Below are positions 44,914 through 53,142 of a stretch of DNA of 64,000 nt, piece by piece (the stretch's first letter is position 1; each line of letters starts with the position of its first letter). The position numbers and the translations under genes were made by a program. Under the pieces are notes generated by a model that was not told the DNA's origin, did not search any database, and saw nothing but the letters and a program-made list of their open reading frames with translations. This DNA is from Alteribacillus sp041949975 (lineage in GTDB: Bacteria; Bacillota; Bacilli; Bacillales; Marinococcaceae): NCBI RefSeq assembly GCF_041949975.1, contig NZ_JBHFQG010000001.1:62001-126000 (forward strand), in the 5' to 3' direction.

Positions 44914-44952
44914 GCGCTCTTCTTACATTGTTTAAGAAGGCGCGCTTTTTTT
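44914..44952 (+). terminator. Intrinsic terminator of the exporter pseudogene
   Basis: GCGC-T-CTTCTTA pairs with TAAGAAG-GCGC, followed by CGC and seven T. Still intact although the gene is not. Confidence 0.75.
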
Positions 44953-45061
44953 ATGTTTGGGGACGTGTCCAAAGCTGTCCTTGTCTATGACGAATGCCGT
45001 GTCTGCCTCTATATTTTTTCATTAACTGATAAGAAGAAAAACAATAGACAGGGTGGCATGT

Positions 45062-45493
45062 ATGGGAACGAGACGAAGCTTTATTAAAACCGATTATGAT
45101 CAAAGAACTAACTTTCCGACGGAAGTTGATATGTTTAATGAAAGTTTACAAGTCGAACTGGATGTAGAGGAAGGAGAAGCAGTGAAGCTGGATATGTTTG
45201 CAAGTGCTGAAATCAGATCGTTCAATCAGGTGGTAAGTGACGCTGTTTTATTTGGAACTTTATTTGGTTCAGATATAGATATACCTCCGGTAGCTTTGGA
45301 AAGAATTTTGATTCCTACAGCAGCCCAATTAGGAATATGGAGTGGATCTCTGAATATCAGCTGGATCGTAGAGCCACCAACGCCTGGAACTAAAACGTAT
45401 ACTTTCTCCATTATGGCCTTAGCACCAGAAAATTTTATTACTGTTAGTACACGAGGTCTTAATGCTATCGCATTTAAAACCAACCAACAGTGA
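45062..45493 (+). CDS. Hypothetical beta-rich protein, 143 residues
   Basis: I do not recognise this protein. ATG 45062 has GGGTGG six bases upstream. It has no signal peptide or membrane segment. After a basic start (MGTRRSFIKTDYDQ) it alternates hydrophobic and polar residues in a way that suggests a beta-sandwich (LQVELDVEEGEAVKLDMFA, LNISWIVEPPTPGTKTYTFSIMAL), with a more hydrophobic middle. It is followed by a 40-residue protein and a YheC/YheD-like spore protein, so a role in spore surface or coat is possible by position only. Confidence 0.55.
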   Translation: MGTRRSFIKTDYDQRTNFPTEVDMFNESLQVELDVEEGEAVKLDMFASAEIRSFNQVVSDAVLFGTLFGSDIDIPPVALERILIPTAAQLGIWSGSLNISWIVEPPTPGTKTYTFSIMALAPENFITVSTRGLNAIAFKTNQQ

Positions 45494-45523
45494 CCTATAA
45501 AACCTTAAAGGAGGAAATTTGCT

Positions 45524-45646
45524 GTGAAAAAGATAAATGAGAATGACAATAAAAAAGTCATCGAAGCCCTAAAGCAAAAGCATAATGGAGAGATTAGTAA
45601 AGAGGAACTTATAAAGAAATTGAAATCAATTTTTAATATGAAGTGA
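45524..45646 (+). CDS. Small charged protein, 40 residues
   Basis: A GTG start with AAAGGAGG nine bases upstream begins MKKINENDNKKVIEALKQ; the product is Lys/Glu-rich, probably helical, and ends SIFNMK. The stop is seven bases before the next start, and the next gene's RBS overlaps it, so it seems to be a real operon member. Function unknown. Confidence 0.6.
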   Translation: MKKINENDNKKVIEALKQKHNGEISKEELIKKLKSIFNMK

Positions 45647-45653
45647 GGAAAAA

Positions 45654-46724
45654 ATGAGTAGTAAACCTGTGGTTGGGATTATGGTTAATAAGCGAAGCCA
45701 GCGAAAACGAACGCTAAGGTTGTATCAAAAATACAAAGGAAATATTCCGGTAGAGCTTTTTTCTTTTACTCCTAAAAATATTGATTGGAAATCGAAAAGA
45801 ATAAAAGGGTGCTCTTTCCGTAATCAAAAGTGGGAAACAACGATATTTCGTTTCCCAGACGCTGTTTATAACCGATGCTATCAAAAAAAGGGGAAGACTA
45901 TTAAACGTTTAGAGAAATATATCGGAAAAAATAAATGCTTTAATACGATCACTTTTTTTAACAAATGGGAACTCTATAAGATTTTATCTATTACGGATTT
46001 GAACGCATATCTGCCAAGAACGTGGGTTTATCAGAAGAAACGTTTTAAAAACTTGTTGGAGATCCGCAAACAATTAATTTTAAAGTCTTGTTATGGATAT
46101 TTAGGAAGACGTGTGTATCTGGTGGAAGCAAAAACAGACGACCAACCCTACAAAGTCTATCAGGACACCTTAAAACGACCCAAATATATCTTCGAGGACG
46201 CAGCACCTTTTTACAAAAAAATAGATGAATTGACGAGCAGAAAACAGCACATCGTTCAAGAATATGTACCTTCAGAAAGAGCCGCAGGCCGAATAGCAGA
46301 CATTCGAATGCTGGTCCAAAAAAATAGCAAGGGGAAATGGGCTGTTACCAATGGCATCAGCCGGATCGCTCAAAAAGACTACTATGTGACCAATTGCAGC
46401 AATCGAATTTGTTTAGCAGAAGAGGTACTGTCATTAGTAGTAAAGGACACGAAAGAACAACATGATCTTTATGAAATAATGATCCAAATGAGTATTAAAA
46501 TGTCAAAATTAATAGAAAAACATCTGGGAATATTAGGTGAAATTGGTATAGATATGGTTATTGATGAAAATAAAAACATAAAAATCATAGAGGTGAATGG
46601 TAAACTACAAAAAAACCTTTATCACAAAGTGAGAGAGACTTTCCCGGAAAGGGAGCTTGTTTATAAACGTCCTATTGAATATGCGTATTTTTTAGCCAGC
46701 AAAAAAACAAACAAGGAGCTGTGA
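45654..46724 (+). CDS. YheC/YheD-like ATP-grasp protein (endospore coat-associated)
   Basis: A 356-residue protein with the YheC/D pattern: N-terminal domain PVVGIMVNKRSQRKRTL, the FRFPDAVYNRCY block, KWELYKILS, then an ATP-grasp region with LILKSCYGYLGRRVYLVE, HIVQEYVPSERAAGRIADIRMLVQK, LGEIGIDMVIDENKNIKIIEVN (metal-binding E-x-N) near the C-terminus. Family members are associated with the Bacillus spore coat; the ligase substrate is not known. It points to a spore-forming organism. A hairpin overlapping the stop codon ends the unit. Confidence 0.85.
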   Translation: MSSKPVVGIMVNKRSQRKRTLRLYQKYKGNIPVELFSFTPKNIDWKSKRIKGCSFRNQKWETTIFRFPDAVYNRCYQKKGKTIKRLEKYIGKNKCFNTITFFNKWELYKILSITDLNAYLPRTWVYQKKRFKNLLEIRKQLILKSCYGYLGRRVYLVEAKTDDQPYKVYQDTLKRPKYIFEDAAPFYKKIDELTSRKQHIVQEYVPSERAAGRIADIRMLVQKNSKGKWAVTNGISRIAQKDYYVTNCSNRICLAEEVLSLVVKDTKEQHDLYEIMIQMSIKMSKLIEKHLGILGEIGIDMVIDENKNIKIIEVNGKLQKNLYHKVRETFPERELVYKRPIEYAYFLASKKTNKEL

Positions 46725-46742
46725 GATACGGCTCTATTTTTA
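46716..46742 (+). terminator. Terminator overlapping the yheC/D stop
   Basis: GAGCTGT (46716-46722) pairs with ACGGCTC (46728-46734, one G-U), loop GAGAT, followed by TATTTTTAT. Confidence 0.65.
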
Positions 46743-46843
46743 TGTATTCTATTATTTTTAAAACCCATACATACTTCATCACACCAACACATAGATTTTA
46801 AAAAAGAAATATTACGATTTGTGGGATTAGAGGGAGGGTAAGT

Positions 46844-47845
46844 ATGTATCGCGGGCTCCGTACATATTTGATTGACTATACAGGTATTTTAGTCATTGGA
46901 CTGGTTATTTATTTTATGTATTTTAATGAATGGCTCGGAGATAAATGGATGACTCATTTACCCAATTCCTTTTATCAATTAAATACTATTTTTCTAAGTA
47001 TATTAATAGAAGCGATTCCTTTTGTGCTGATTGGTGTGTTTATTGCGGGCTTTATTCAGATGTTTGTTACAGAAAAGCACATACAGCGTTTGATTCCCAA
47101 GAATAAATTTATGGCTGTCACGATGAGTTGTGTGGTTGGAGGCTTCTTTCCGGCATGTGAATGCGGCATAGTCCCTATTGTTCGAAGGCTGGTTGCGAAA
47201 GGAGTTCCAATCTATGCAGCAGTAGGATTTCTTTTAACAGGTCCATTAATAAATCCTATTGTTATTCTGTCCACTTACATGGCATTTGGAAATGACATAA
47301 AAATGGCGAGTTTGCGTATGGGAGCTGGTTTTGCAGCGGCTCTGCTGATTGCACTTTCTATCAGCTTTTTCTTTCAATCGAATCAACTAAAACAAGCACA
47401 AGAAGCGGCGTCTGGAAAACAAGCTGCACATAAGCAAAAATTTATACGCAGATTAGAAGAGATGGTAAAGCATTCGATAGACGAGTTTTTTGATATGGGA
47501 AAGTATTTAATTATTGGTGCTTTTGTAGCAGCATTCTTACAAACGTACGTTGCTGCCACTTCTCTTTTTCTGTTCGGTGATGGTCTGATAGCATCGACTT
47601 TTATTATGATGGGTCTTGCCTATCTGTTATCTCTCTGTTCTGAGGCAGATGCTTTTATAGGGGCTTCTTTTAGAAATTTAGTTCCTGATACTTCTATATT
47701 AGCATTTTTGGTCTACGGTCCTATGATTGATTTAAAAAATACAATTATGCTGCTTAGTGTGTTTAAAGCAAGATTTGTTGTAACATTGTTCATTTTCATC
47801 ACAGTCATTGTCTTTTTATGTATTATACTCACTTCATTCATATAA
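46844..47845 (+). CDS. YcgR-like permease (DUF318/UPF0718 family)
   Basis: A 333-residue membrane protein with about eight helices. The family hallmark FPACECGIVPIVRRL (Cys105, Cys107) lies at a helix start, and a second polar block SLCSEADAFIGASF lies in the second half; relatives include ArsP-type organoarsenic permeases, whose cysteines matter for transport. It forms a two-gene unit with the next protein, as ycgR-ycgQ do in B. subtilis. GGGAGGG precedes ATG 46844. An ATTACGATTT half-site of a Zur box is at 46811-46820, and zinc genes follow, so a zinc or metal role is a reasonable guess. Confidence 0.8.
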   Translation: MYRGLRTYLIDYTGILVIGLVIYFMYFNEWLGDKWMTHLPNSFYQLNTIFLSILIEAIPFVLIGVFIAGFIQMFVTEKHIQRLIPKNKFMAVTMSCVVGGFFPACECGIVPIVRRLVAKGVPIYAAVGFLLTGPLINPIVILSTYMAFGNDIKMASLRMGAGFAAALLIALSISFFFQSNQLKQAQEAASGKQAAHKQKFIRRLEEMVKHSIDEFFDMGKYLIIGAFVAAFLQTYVAATSLFLFGDGLIASTFIMMGLAYLLSLCSEADAFIGASFRNLVPDTSILAFLVYGPMIDLKNTIMLLSVFKARFVVTLFIFITVIVFLCIILTSFI

Positions 47846-47864
47846 GGTAAGGAGGGAAGTATCC

Positions 47865-48746
47865 ATGCGCTTTTCCTTTCAACAATTTTTAAGGGCTGTA
47901 ATTCTCGCCGTTTTTGCTGCTTTTTTTATACGATTACATTATTCTGGTGATATAACGAAAATTGTGAATCCTAAATATGAAGTGTTAAGCCAAACAGCTG
48001 GAGCGGTCTTTGTCTTTCTTACCCTTATTCAAATCACTAGAGTTTGGAAGCCTGAAGAAACTCATCATCACTGCTCTTCAGGATGCACTCATCATCATGG
48101 ATATGACGATTCCTTTTTAAAAAAATGTATCTGTTACGGGATCCTTATGTTTCCGCTCATAACTGGATTTGCTCTGCCCCCAGAAACTCTCAATTCATCT
48201 GTTGCAGAAAACAAAGGAACGATGTTATCTCAAGGGAACAGAATTGAGACGGGTGAGAAACGGGCTGAAGAAAGTACCACTGATTTACATGATCAGGAAC
48301 CTCTTCCTAATAATAATTATTTTCAGGAAGATGAATATGAAGCGAAAATGAAAGATTTAGAGGCATTAAATGTGATCGAAATGAAAGATGATATCTTTTC
48401 CTCTTATTATGATGCAATTCATGAGAACCCCCGTGATTTTGCAGGGAAAACAATTAAGCTGAAAGGATTCACCTACAAAGAAGAAGGCCTTCCTTCTAAC
48501 CAGTTAGTTATTTCCCGGTTTATTATTACGCATTGTATTGCAGATGCGGGAGTACTAGGGTGGTTAACGGAATTTGAGCAGGCCGACTCCTATGAAGAAG
48601 ACATCTGGATGGAAATCGAAGGGACTCTTAAGGTAGCTACCTACAATGGAGTTGAGCTGCCATTGATTAAAGCGGAGCGCGGCCGAGTCATAGAAGAACC
48701 TTCTAACCCTTATGTATATCCTGTGCTGAGAAAGATGACAGAGTAG
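47865..48746 (+). CDS. YcgQ-like membrane protein (TIGR03943 type)
   Basis: A 293-residue protein with two N-terminal helices, then a His/Cys cluster THHHCSSGCTHHH (residues 66-78), a further helix, an acidic linker and a soluble C-terminal domain (about 165-293) with LKGFTYKEEGLPSNQLVISR FIITHCIADAGVLG-type features of the family. The cluster looks made for binding a soft or borderline metal such as zinc. ATG 47865 follows GGAGGGAAG. It is paired with the preceding permease. Confidence 0.8.
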   Translation: MRFSFQQFLRAVILAVFAAFFIRLHYSGDITKIVNPKYEVLSQTAGAVFVFLTLIQITRVWKPEETHHHCSSGCTHHHGYDDSFLKKCICYGILMFPLITGFALPPETLNSSVAENKGTMLSQGNRIETGEKRAEESTTDLHDQEPLPNNNYFQEDEYEAKMKDLEALNVIEMKDDIFSSYYDAIHENPRDFAGKTIKLKGFTYKEEGLPSNQLVISRFIITHCIADAGVLGWLTEFEQADSYEEDIWMEIEGTLKVATYNGVELPLIKAERGRVIEEPSNPYVYPVLRKMTE

Positions 48747-48777
48747 AAGATGGATAGGGAGGTAGGTCGGCCCCTCA

Positions 48778-48894
48778 TTCCGTTATTTTTCTAAAACGAG
48801 GGATTTGGCAGTGTTAGCGGACGCTCGTTCCTCAATTGCTTCTAAAACCATGAAAAATCTCTTCTAAAAGAATGAATTTCTAGAAATAACGGAA
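48778..48894. repeat. MITE-like element with 11-base inverted ends
   Basis: TTCCGTTATTT (48778-48788) and AAATAACGGAA (48884-48894) are exact inverted repeats bounding 117 bases. It sits between the convergent ends of the YcgQ-like and nicotianamine-synthase-like genes. No coding content. It may also serve as a bidirectional terminator. Confidence 0.5.
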
Positions 48895-48939
48895 CAAGAG
48901 TCCTTTGCAACCTCAACCCTCCCTTTTGTGATGATGCTT

Positions 48940-49755
48940 CTATTTTTCCTGCTGTAAAAACAACGTGGAATTAATGACGGAGGAATCTGCTTCGGTCCTG
49001 CGAATGAGCTGATAGCCGCTTTTTTTATAAACTTCTGGCTGAACCGGATCATATAAAAGTTGGTACAGGCCGTCGGCGCTGCGAATAGCTGCCATAGCTT
49101 TAGGATTGGTATTCTTAATCTGTTGGAGAATATCCTCTTTGTTAGGTACTAAAGAGGCAATGAGTACAAGATCATCGCTGCTATAATCAGCCCTTGCCCC
49201 GTCTTCCTGCTCGTGTAAAATTTCATCATTTCCTTGAAGAGACATAAGCAATTGTTCCCCTAACAAATGGGAAAATGGATCGATATCTAAACACCGTACC
49301 TCTGCATTCCACGTCTTGGTCATCATTAAAGCAGATAATGGAAGAGGGCCTGAACCGATCATCGTAATCCGATTTACTTCTGTGATGTTTTGACTGATTT
49401 CCCATTCTTTTTGGACAAGGTTGATGTAATTGTTCCAGTACATAAAGTGAGTTAAATCGTTGATAGAACGGGCAGTTGTTAAGTAGTGCATGGCATAGTA
49501 TTTCTCCATTTCGCTTTCTGCCTGTGCAAGTAAGGACAACATTGATTTTCTTATGGCCTTGATTTCAGGGTGTTCGATAATTTGGTCTGTAACTTTTTGA
49601 TCCACTGGCATTGTTAATGTAAAAACTAATTGAGAAAGTGTTTGATTAATAACCGGGTTTTTAGGAGAAAGATCTGTTTCGTGTTGTAGCGTATGGTAAG
49701 CCTTTTGATATGTATCAAAAATATGTTGTTCGATTGCAGTCATCGTATAAAGCAA
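48940..49755 (-). CDS. Nicotianamine-synthase-like / CntL-like metallophore enzyme
   Basis: A 271-residue protein of the nicotianamine synthase family. The diagnostic SAM-binding motif IGSGPLPLSALMM (Gly134 to about 145) is near identical to the GSGPLPLTS of plant nicotianamine synthase and is followed at the right distance by CLDIDP (acidic residue contacting SAM). The N-terminal half is helical, as in the family, and length matches CntL (about 270). Such enzymes transfer aminobutyrate from SAM to an amino group, making nicotianamine or the staphylopine precursor. The start is TTG 49755 with AAGGAGG eight bases away. It is divergent from a Zur-controlled MATE/ABC operon. No opine dehydrogenase is present in the window. 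Confidence 0.8.
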   Translation of the reverse strand: MLYTMTAIEQHIFDTYQKAYHTLQHETDLSPKNPVINQTLSQLVFTLTMPVDQKVTDQIIEHPEIKAIRKSMLSLLAQAESEMEKYYAMHYLTTARSINDLTHFMYWNNYINLVQKEWEISQNITEVNRITMIGSGPLPLSALMMTKTWNAEVRCLDIDPFSHLLGEQLLMSLQGNDEILHEQEDGARADYSSDDLVLIASLVPNKEDILQQIKNTNPKAMAAIRSADGLYQLLYDPVQPEVYKKSGYQLIRRTEADSSVINSTLFLQQEK

Positions 49756-49839
49756 TATAAATCCCTCCTTTTTGGATTTGTCCATAAGCTTCTGGGCTTT
49801 TCTTATTAGGTGATAAAATATTTAATTTTGTAATTTGAT

Positions 49840-50123
49840 GTCTAGCTTCAACGCTCAGCCTCTCGGAGGCCCGCATGAGGCGGGTCAGTTCGACGTTGTC
49901 ACAGGACGTGACGTTCTTAGTCGAACATCCTTTAGGCCCCTTCTGCTAAGAGACGCACACGTCGACGCACAGGACGTGCTAATGTCGCCAATGCCACAGG
50001 ACGTGGCGTTTTTGGCGACGAAAGTGCAACGCAGAAGTCACCACATCCTTATGGAAGTAAGAGCGCCTTTCATGACTGAAGAACATTTACCTGTCGAGGC
50101 TGACCAGAGCGTTTACGCCTTTC
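49840..50123. repeat. Bacillaceae-type interspersed repeat, long copy
   Basis: Begins GTCTAGCTTCAACGCTCAGC and ends GCGTTTACGCCTTTC. Both ends and the last 60 bases match the copy at 39356-39475, but this one carries about 160 more bases. Inside are three copies of CACAGGACGTG (49900, 49968, 49995). A short rightward frame through it is not a gene. It separates the metallophore-synthase start from the Zur promoter. Confidence 0.75.
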
Positions 50124-50129
50124 TTATTA

Positions 50130-50158
50130 TTGACAAATCGTAATTATTACGATTAAAT
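50130..50158 (+). promoter_or_regulatory. Zur-box promoter of the MATE/ABC operon
   Basis: TTGACA (50130-50135), 17-base spacer, TTAAAT (50153-50158). The spacer is filled by AATCGTAATTATTACGATT (50136-50154), a perfect 9-1-9 palindrome matching the B. subtilis Zur consensus TCGTAATNATTACGA. Zinc-loaded Zur would block RNA polymerase; the operon should be on under zinc starvation. Confidence 0.85.
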
Positions 50159-50246
50159 CATACATAGTTTCCTTTTGTGAACCTGCTATTTGCAAAAGAG
50201 TAAATTTTTACTAGTGGAAAGCAAGCACGAAAGAAGGGAAGATAGC

Positions 50247-51602
50247 ATGAAACATGGATCACGACAGGAGGGAAGCCATCGGCATTATCTGGCGCTTGCC
50301 ATCCCCCTGATGCTGGCGACGATATCGACTCCATTGCTGGGGGCTGTAGATACAGCGGTGGTCGGTTATTTAGAATCGCCTCATTATTTGGGTGGTGTAA
50401 CCATTGCGGCGTTAATCTTTAATACACTGTACTGGCTGTTTGGTTTTCTTCGGGTGAGCACTTCTGGTTTTACAGCGCAGGCTGCAGGTAAGCAAGATGA
50501 AAACGAGATGCTTATTATGCTGGCAAGGCCATTGCTTTTGGCATCTGCAGTGGGGATATTTTTTATCCTTGCTCAGTATCCGCTCTGGCAAACTGCTGTA
50601 CATTTGCTTCAGCCGTCTGAAGCTGTACAGGATCAGGCAGAAGGTTATTTTTCCTATCGCATTTGGGGAGCACCGTTTGCCTTAATACAGTACGTGCTTT
50701 TAGGGTGGTTGATTGGCCGTTCCCATGTAAACGTGGCTCTTTTTCTACAGCTTGGCTGTAACCTGCTGAATATGGGGCTGGATCTTTTATTTGTCTTTTT
50801 TATTGATATGGGAGCAGCCGGAATTGGACTTGCTACGTTGATAGCTGAAATAACAGGAGTGTTTATCGCGGCCGTATATCTTTGGAAAAAAACAGGCTTC
50901 ACATTTTCCGTCTTTCGGTGGTCTTCTGTTTGGGAAGCAGGTCCATTCTTACATATGATACGTGTAAACCGCGATTTATTTATTCGAACGGCTTGTTTAA
51001 TAACTGTTTTCGGTGTATTTACATCGGTTGGAACGTCATTTGGAGAAGTAACGTTAGCGGCGAATGCTATATTGATGCAGGTGCACTTCATCATGGCTTA
51101 TTTTTTTGATGGATTAGCAAATGCGAGCAGTATTTTAGCAGGCAGAGCGATAGGGAAAAACGATCGTTCACTGTTTTTGCGAACAATGAAAACAGGAGCG
51201 TTCTGGTCCTTTATAATAGCCGTTGGATGGGTGTTATTCATGGTTGTAAGCGGCAGCTGGTTTGTAAGTTTATTTACTTCTATAGAGGAAGTCGCCCATA
51301 CAGCTATCAATTACAGTACTTGGATTATTTTGTTTCCAATCGCTGCATTTTGGGGTCTTCAACTGTATGGCTTTTTTACCGGAGCTACCAAAGCAGCTCC
51401 TGTACGAAACTCTTTAATCGCAGCTATGGTGTTATTTTTATTAACGCTGGTTCTGTTTTTGCCTAATTGGGGAAACCACGGGCTCTGGCTTGCGTTCATC
51501 GTATTTTCCCTTACTCGCACACTTGTGCTTTGGGCTTACGCACCGTCGTTAATACGTTCTTCTTTTAAGCAAACTAATCTAGAGCAAGAAAGAGTTATTT
51601 AG
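50247..51602 (+). CDS. MATE-family efflux transporter
   Basis: A 451-residue protein with twelve helices in two repeats, DinF-like MATE type: LAIPLMLATISTPLLGAVDTAVVGYL near the N-terminus and the matching second repeat around residue 240 onwards. ATG 50247 follows GAAGGGAAG; an in-frame GTG-type start 57 bases earlier has no RBS. It is the first gene after the Zur promoter and 40 bases before the ABC uptake genes. In that setting the likely cargo is a metal-binding small molecule made by the nicotianamine-synthase-like enzyme, exported by sodium or proton antiport. MATE is not the exporter type used by the known staphylopine system (MFS CntE). Confidence 0.85.
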   Translation: MKHGSRQEGSHRHYLALAIPLMLATISTPLLGAVDTAVVGYLESPHYLGGVTIAALIFNTLYWLFGFLRVSTSGFTAQAAGKQDENEMLIMLARPLLLASAVGIFFILAQYPLWQTAVHLLQPSEAVQDQAEGYFSYRIWGAPFALIQYVLLGWLIGRSHVNVALFLQLGCNLLNMGLDLLFVFFIDMGAAGIGLATLIAEITGVFIAAVYLWKKTGFTFSVFRWSSVWEAGPFLHMIRVNRDLFIRTACLITVFGVFTSVGTSFGEVTLAANAILMQVHFIMAYFFDGLANASSILAGRAIGKNDRSLFLRTMKTGAFWSFIIAVGWVLFMVVSGSWFVSLFTSIEEVAHTAINYSTWIILFPIAAFWGLQLYGFFTGATKAAPVRNSLIAAMVLFLLTLVLFLPNWGNHGLWLAFIVFSLTRTLVLWAYAPSLIRSSFKQTNLEQERVI

Positions 51603-51642
51603 TGTAAAAGTTGCAATATTCGAAAATATAGGAGGGGAAGAA

Positions 51643-53142
51643 ATGAAACATTTAGCTTTGTTCATGGGTGCGGCAGCTACTCTATTTTTTGGCTGCGAGG
51701 CACCAGGAGCAGATGACAATAATGAAGAACAATCAACATCTATTACATACGCTTTTCATTATCCAGCAGAGGTGCTTCATCCGGCGGTTGATGTAAACTA
51801 TACCACAGTTAGAATGGGAGCTGCAGAAACATTGGCCCATACAAAAAATGAAGAAGTAGAGCCATGGCTTGCTGAATCATGGGAGCAATTGGATGAAAAC
51901 ACCTGGGTCTTTACGATCCAGGAGGATGTCACCTTTCACGATGGATCAGAGCTTGACGCAGAAGCTGTGAAGAACTCGTTAGAAGAAACCATGGCAGAAA
52001 GTAAAGCAATGGAGGAAGCTCTTGATATAGAAAAAATGGAAGCTGACGGACAAGAGCTCACGATTAAGACAGAAGAAAGCAACGCTTCATTTCCATCCGA
52101 ATTGGTTCACCCGAACACAGCGATAATCAAACCATCTGATGATAAAAGGGAAGTGATTGGCACAGGGCCTTTTGAAACGAACAGCTTTAAGCCGAATCAA
52201 TACCTCAAGCTAAAAAGGTTTGATGATTATTGGGTTGGTGCTTCTGAATTGGAAGAGGTCATCGTTTTATTTAACGAAGATGCGAATTCCAGATTGGCTG
52301 CGCTGAAATCTGGTGATGCCGATATTGTTTACCGGCCGCCCGTGGAAGAAGTAAATACACTAGAAGAATATCAGGTGGATACAGTTTCAAGTTTGCGTAC
52401 CCATCAGCTCATTTATCAAATGGAAAACCCGGCCCTGCAGGACAAAAATGTTCGTAAAGCGTTGGATAAATTAATAGACCGTCAGGAAGTGGTCGAAACG
52501 ATGAATCAAGAAGCCGTACCAGCACAAGGGCCATTCCATAAGGACTTTGATTTTTCTGTGGAACGCAAGGATAATGAGGCAGATATAAATGAGGCTATTA
52601 ATTTATTAGAAGAGTCAGGTTATACCATAGAAGACGGCAAAGCTGTGAAAGACGGCAAACCGCTGGAGCTGACTCTTGTAACGTATTCTGCAAGACCGGA
52701 GCTTCCTTTAATTGCTCAACTGCTGCAAGACAAAGCGAAAGAAGCAGGAATTACTATAGATATTCAGCTCAACGAACAAATTGATGACTACCTTGCAAAT
52801 AACACGTCCTGGGACCTTTCTATTTATAGTTTCGTCACCGCCCCCCAGGGAGATGCTAGTTATTTATTAAACACTGCTTATGCCCCGGATGGCGGATTGA
52901 ATGTAGGAAACGTAGAAGATGATGAATTAACTGAGAAAATCAACGCATTTAATAAAGAAACCAATGCAGAGAAAAAAAACCAATTAGCCCAAGAAGCAGT
53001 AAGTTTGATTCTTGATGAATATTATCATTCTTTTATTGTTCACCCAACTAATAGTGTGGCGATGAGAAAAAACATTACAGGGTGGGAAACGAGTACCAGT
53101 GAATACTACATGATAACAAATGAGATAGGAATCGAAGAATAA
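51643..53142 (+). CDS. ABC transporter substrate-binding lipoprotein (peptide/nickel/metallophore type)
   Basis: A 499-residue SBP_bac_5 protein. The signal peptide ends in a lipobox with Cys18 (LFFGC). Family blocks: ETLAHTKNEEVEPWLAESWE, VTFHDGSELDAEAVKNSLE, the GTGPFETNSF block, LKSGDADIVYRPP and VRKALDKLIDRQEVV. NikA and CntA belong here, as do OppA-type receptors. It is acidic, as in halophiles. RBS GGAGGGG before ATG 51643. The Zur promoter, the exporter in front and the synthase next door favour a zinc-metallophore ligand over peptides. Confidence 0.85.
   Translation: MKHLALFMGAAATLFFGCEAPGADDNNEEQSTSITYAFHYPAEVLHPAVDVNYTTVRMGAAETLAHTKNEEVEPWLAESWEQLDENTWVFTIQEDVTFHDGSELDAEAVKNSLEETMAESKAMEEALDIEKMEADGQELTIKTEESNASFPSELVHPNTAIIKPSDDKREVIGTGPFETNSFKPNQYLKLKRFDDYWVGASELEEVIVLFNEDANSRLAALKSGDADIVYRPPVEEVNTLEEYQVDTVSSLRTHQLIYQMENPALQDKNVRKALDKLIDRQEVVETMNQEAVPAQGPFHKDFDFSVERKDNEADINEAINLLEESGYTIEDGKAVKDGKPLELTLVTYSARPELPLIAQLLQDKAKEAGITIDIQLNEQIDDYLANNTSWDLSIYSFVTAPQGDASYLLNTAYAPDGGLNVGNVEDDELTEKINAFNKETNAEKKNQLAQEAVSLILDEYYHSFIVHPTNSVAMRKNITGWETSTSEYYMITNEIGIEE

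Noticed and set aside
49840..50123. 102-codon frame inside the repeat as a gene
   Set aside because: It coincides exactly with the interspersed repeat, has repeated CACAGGACGTG units and no RBS.
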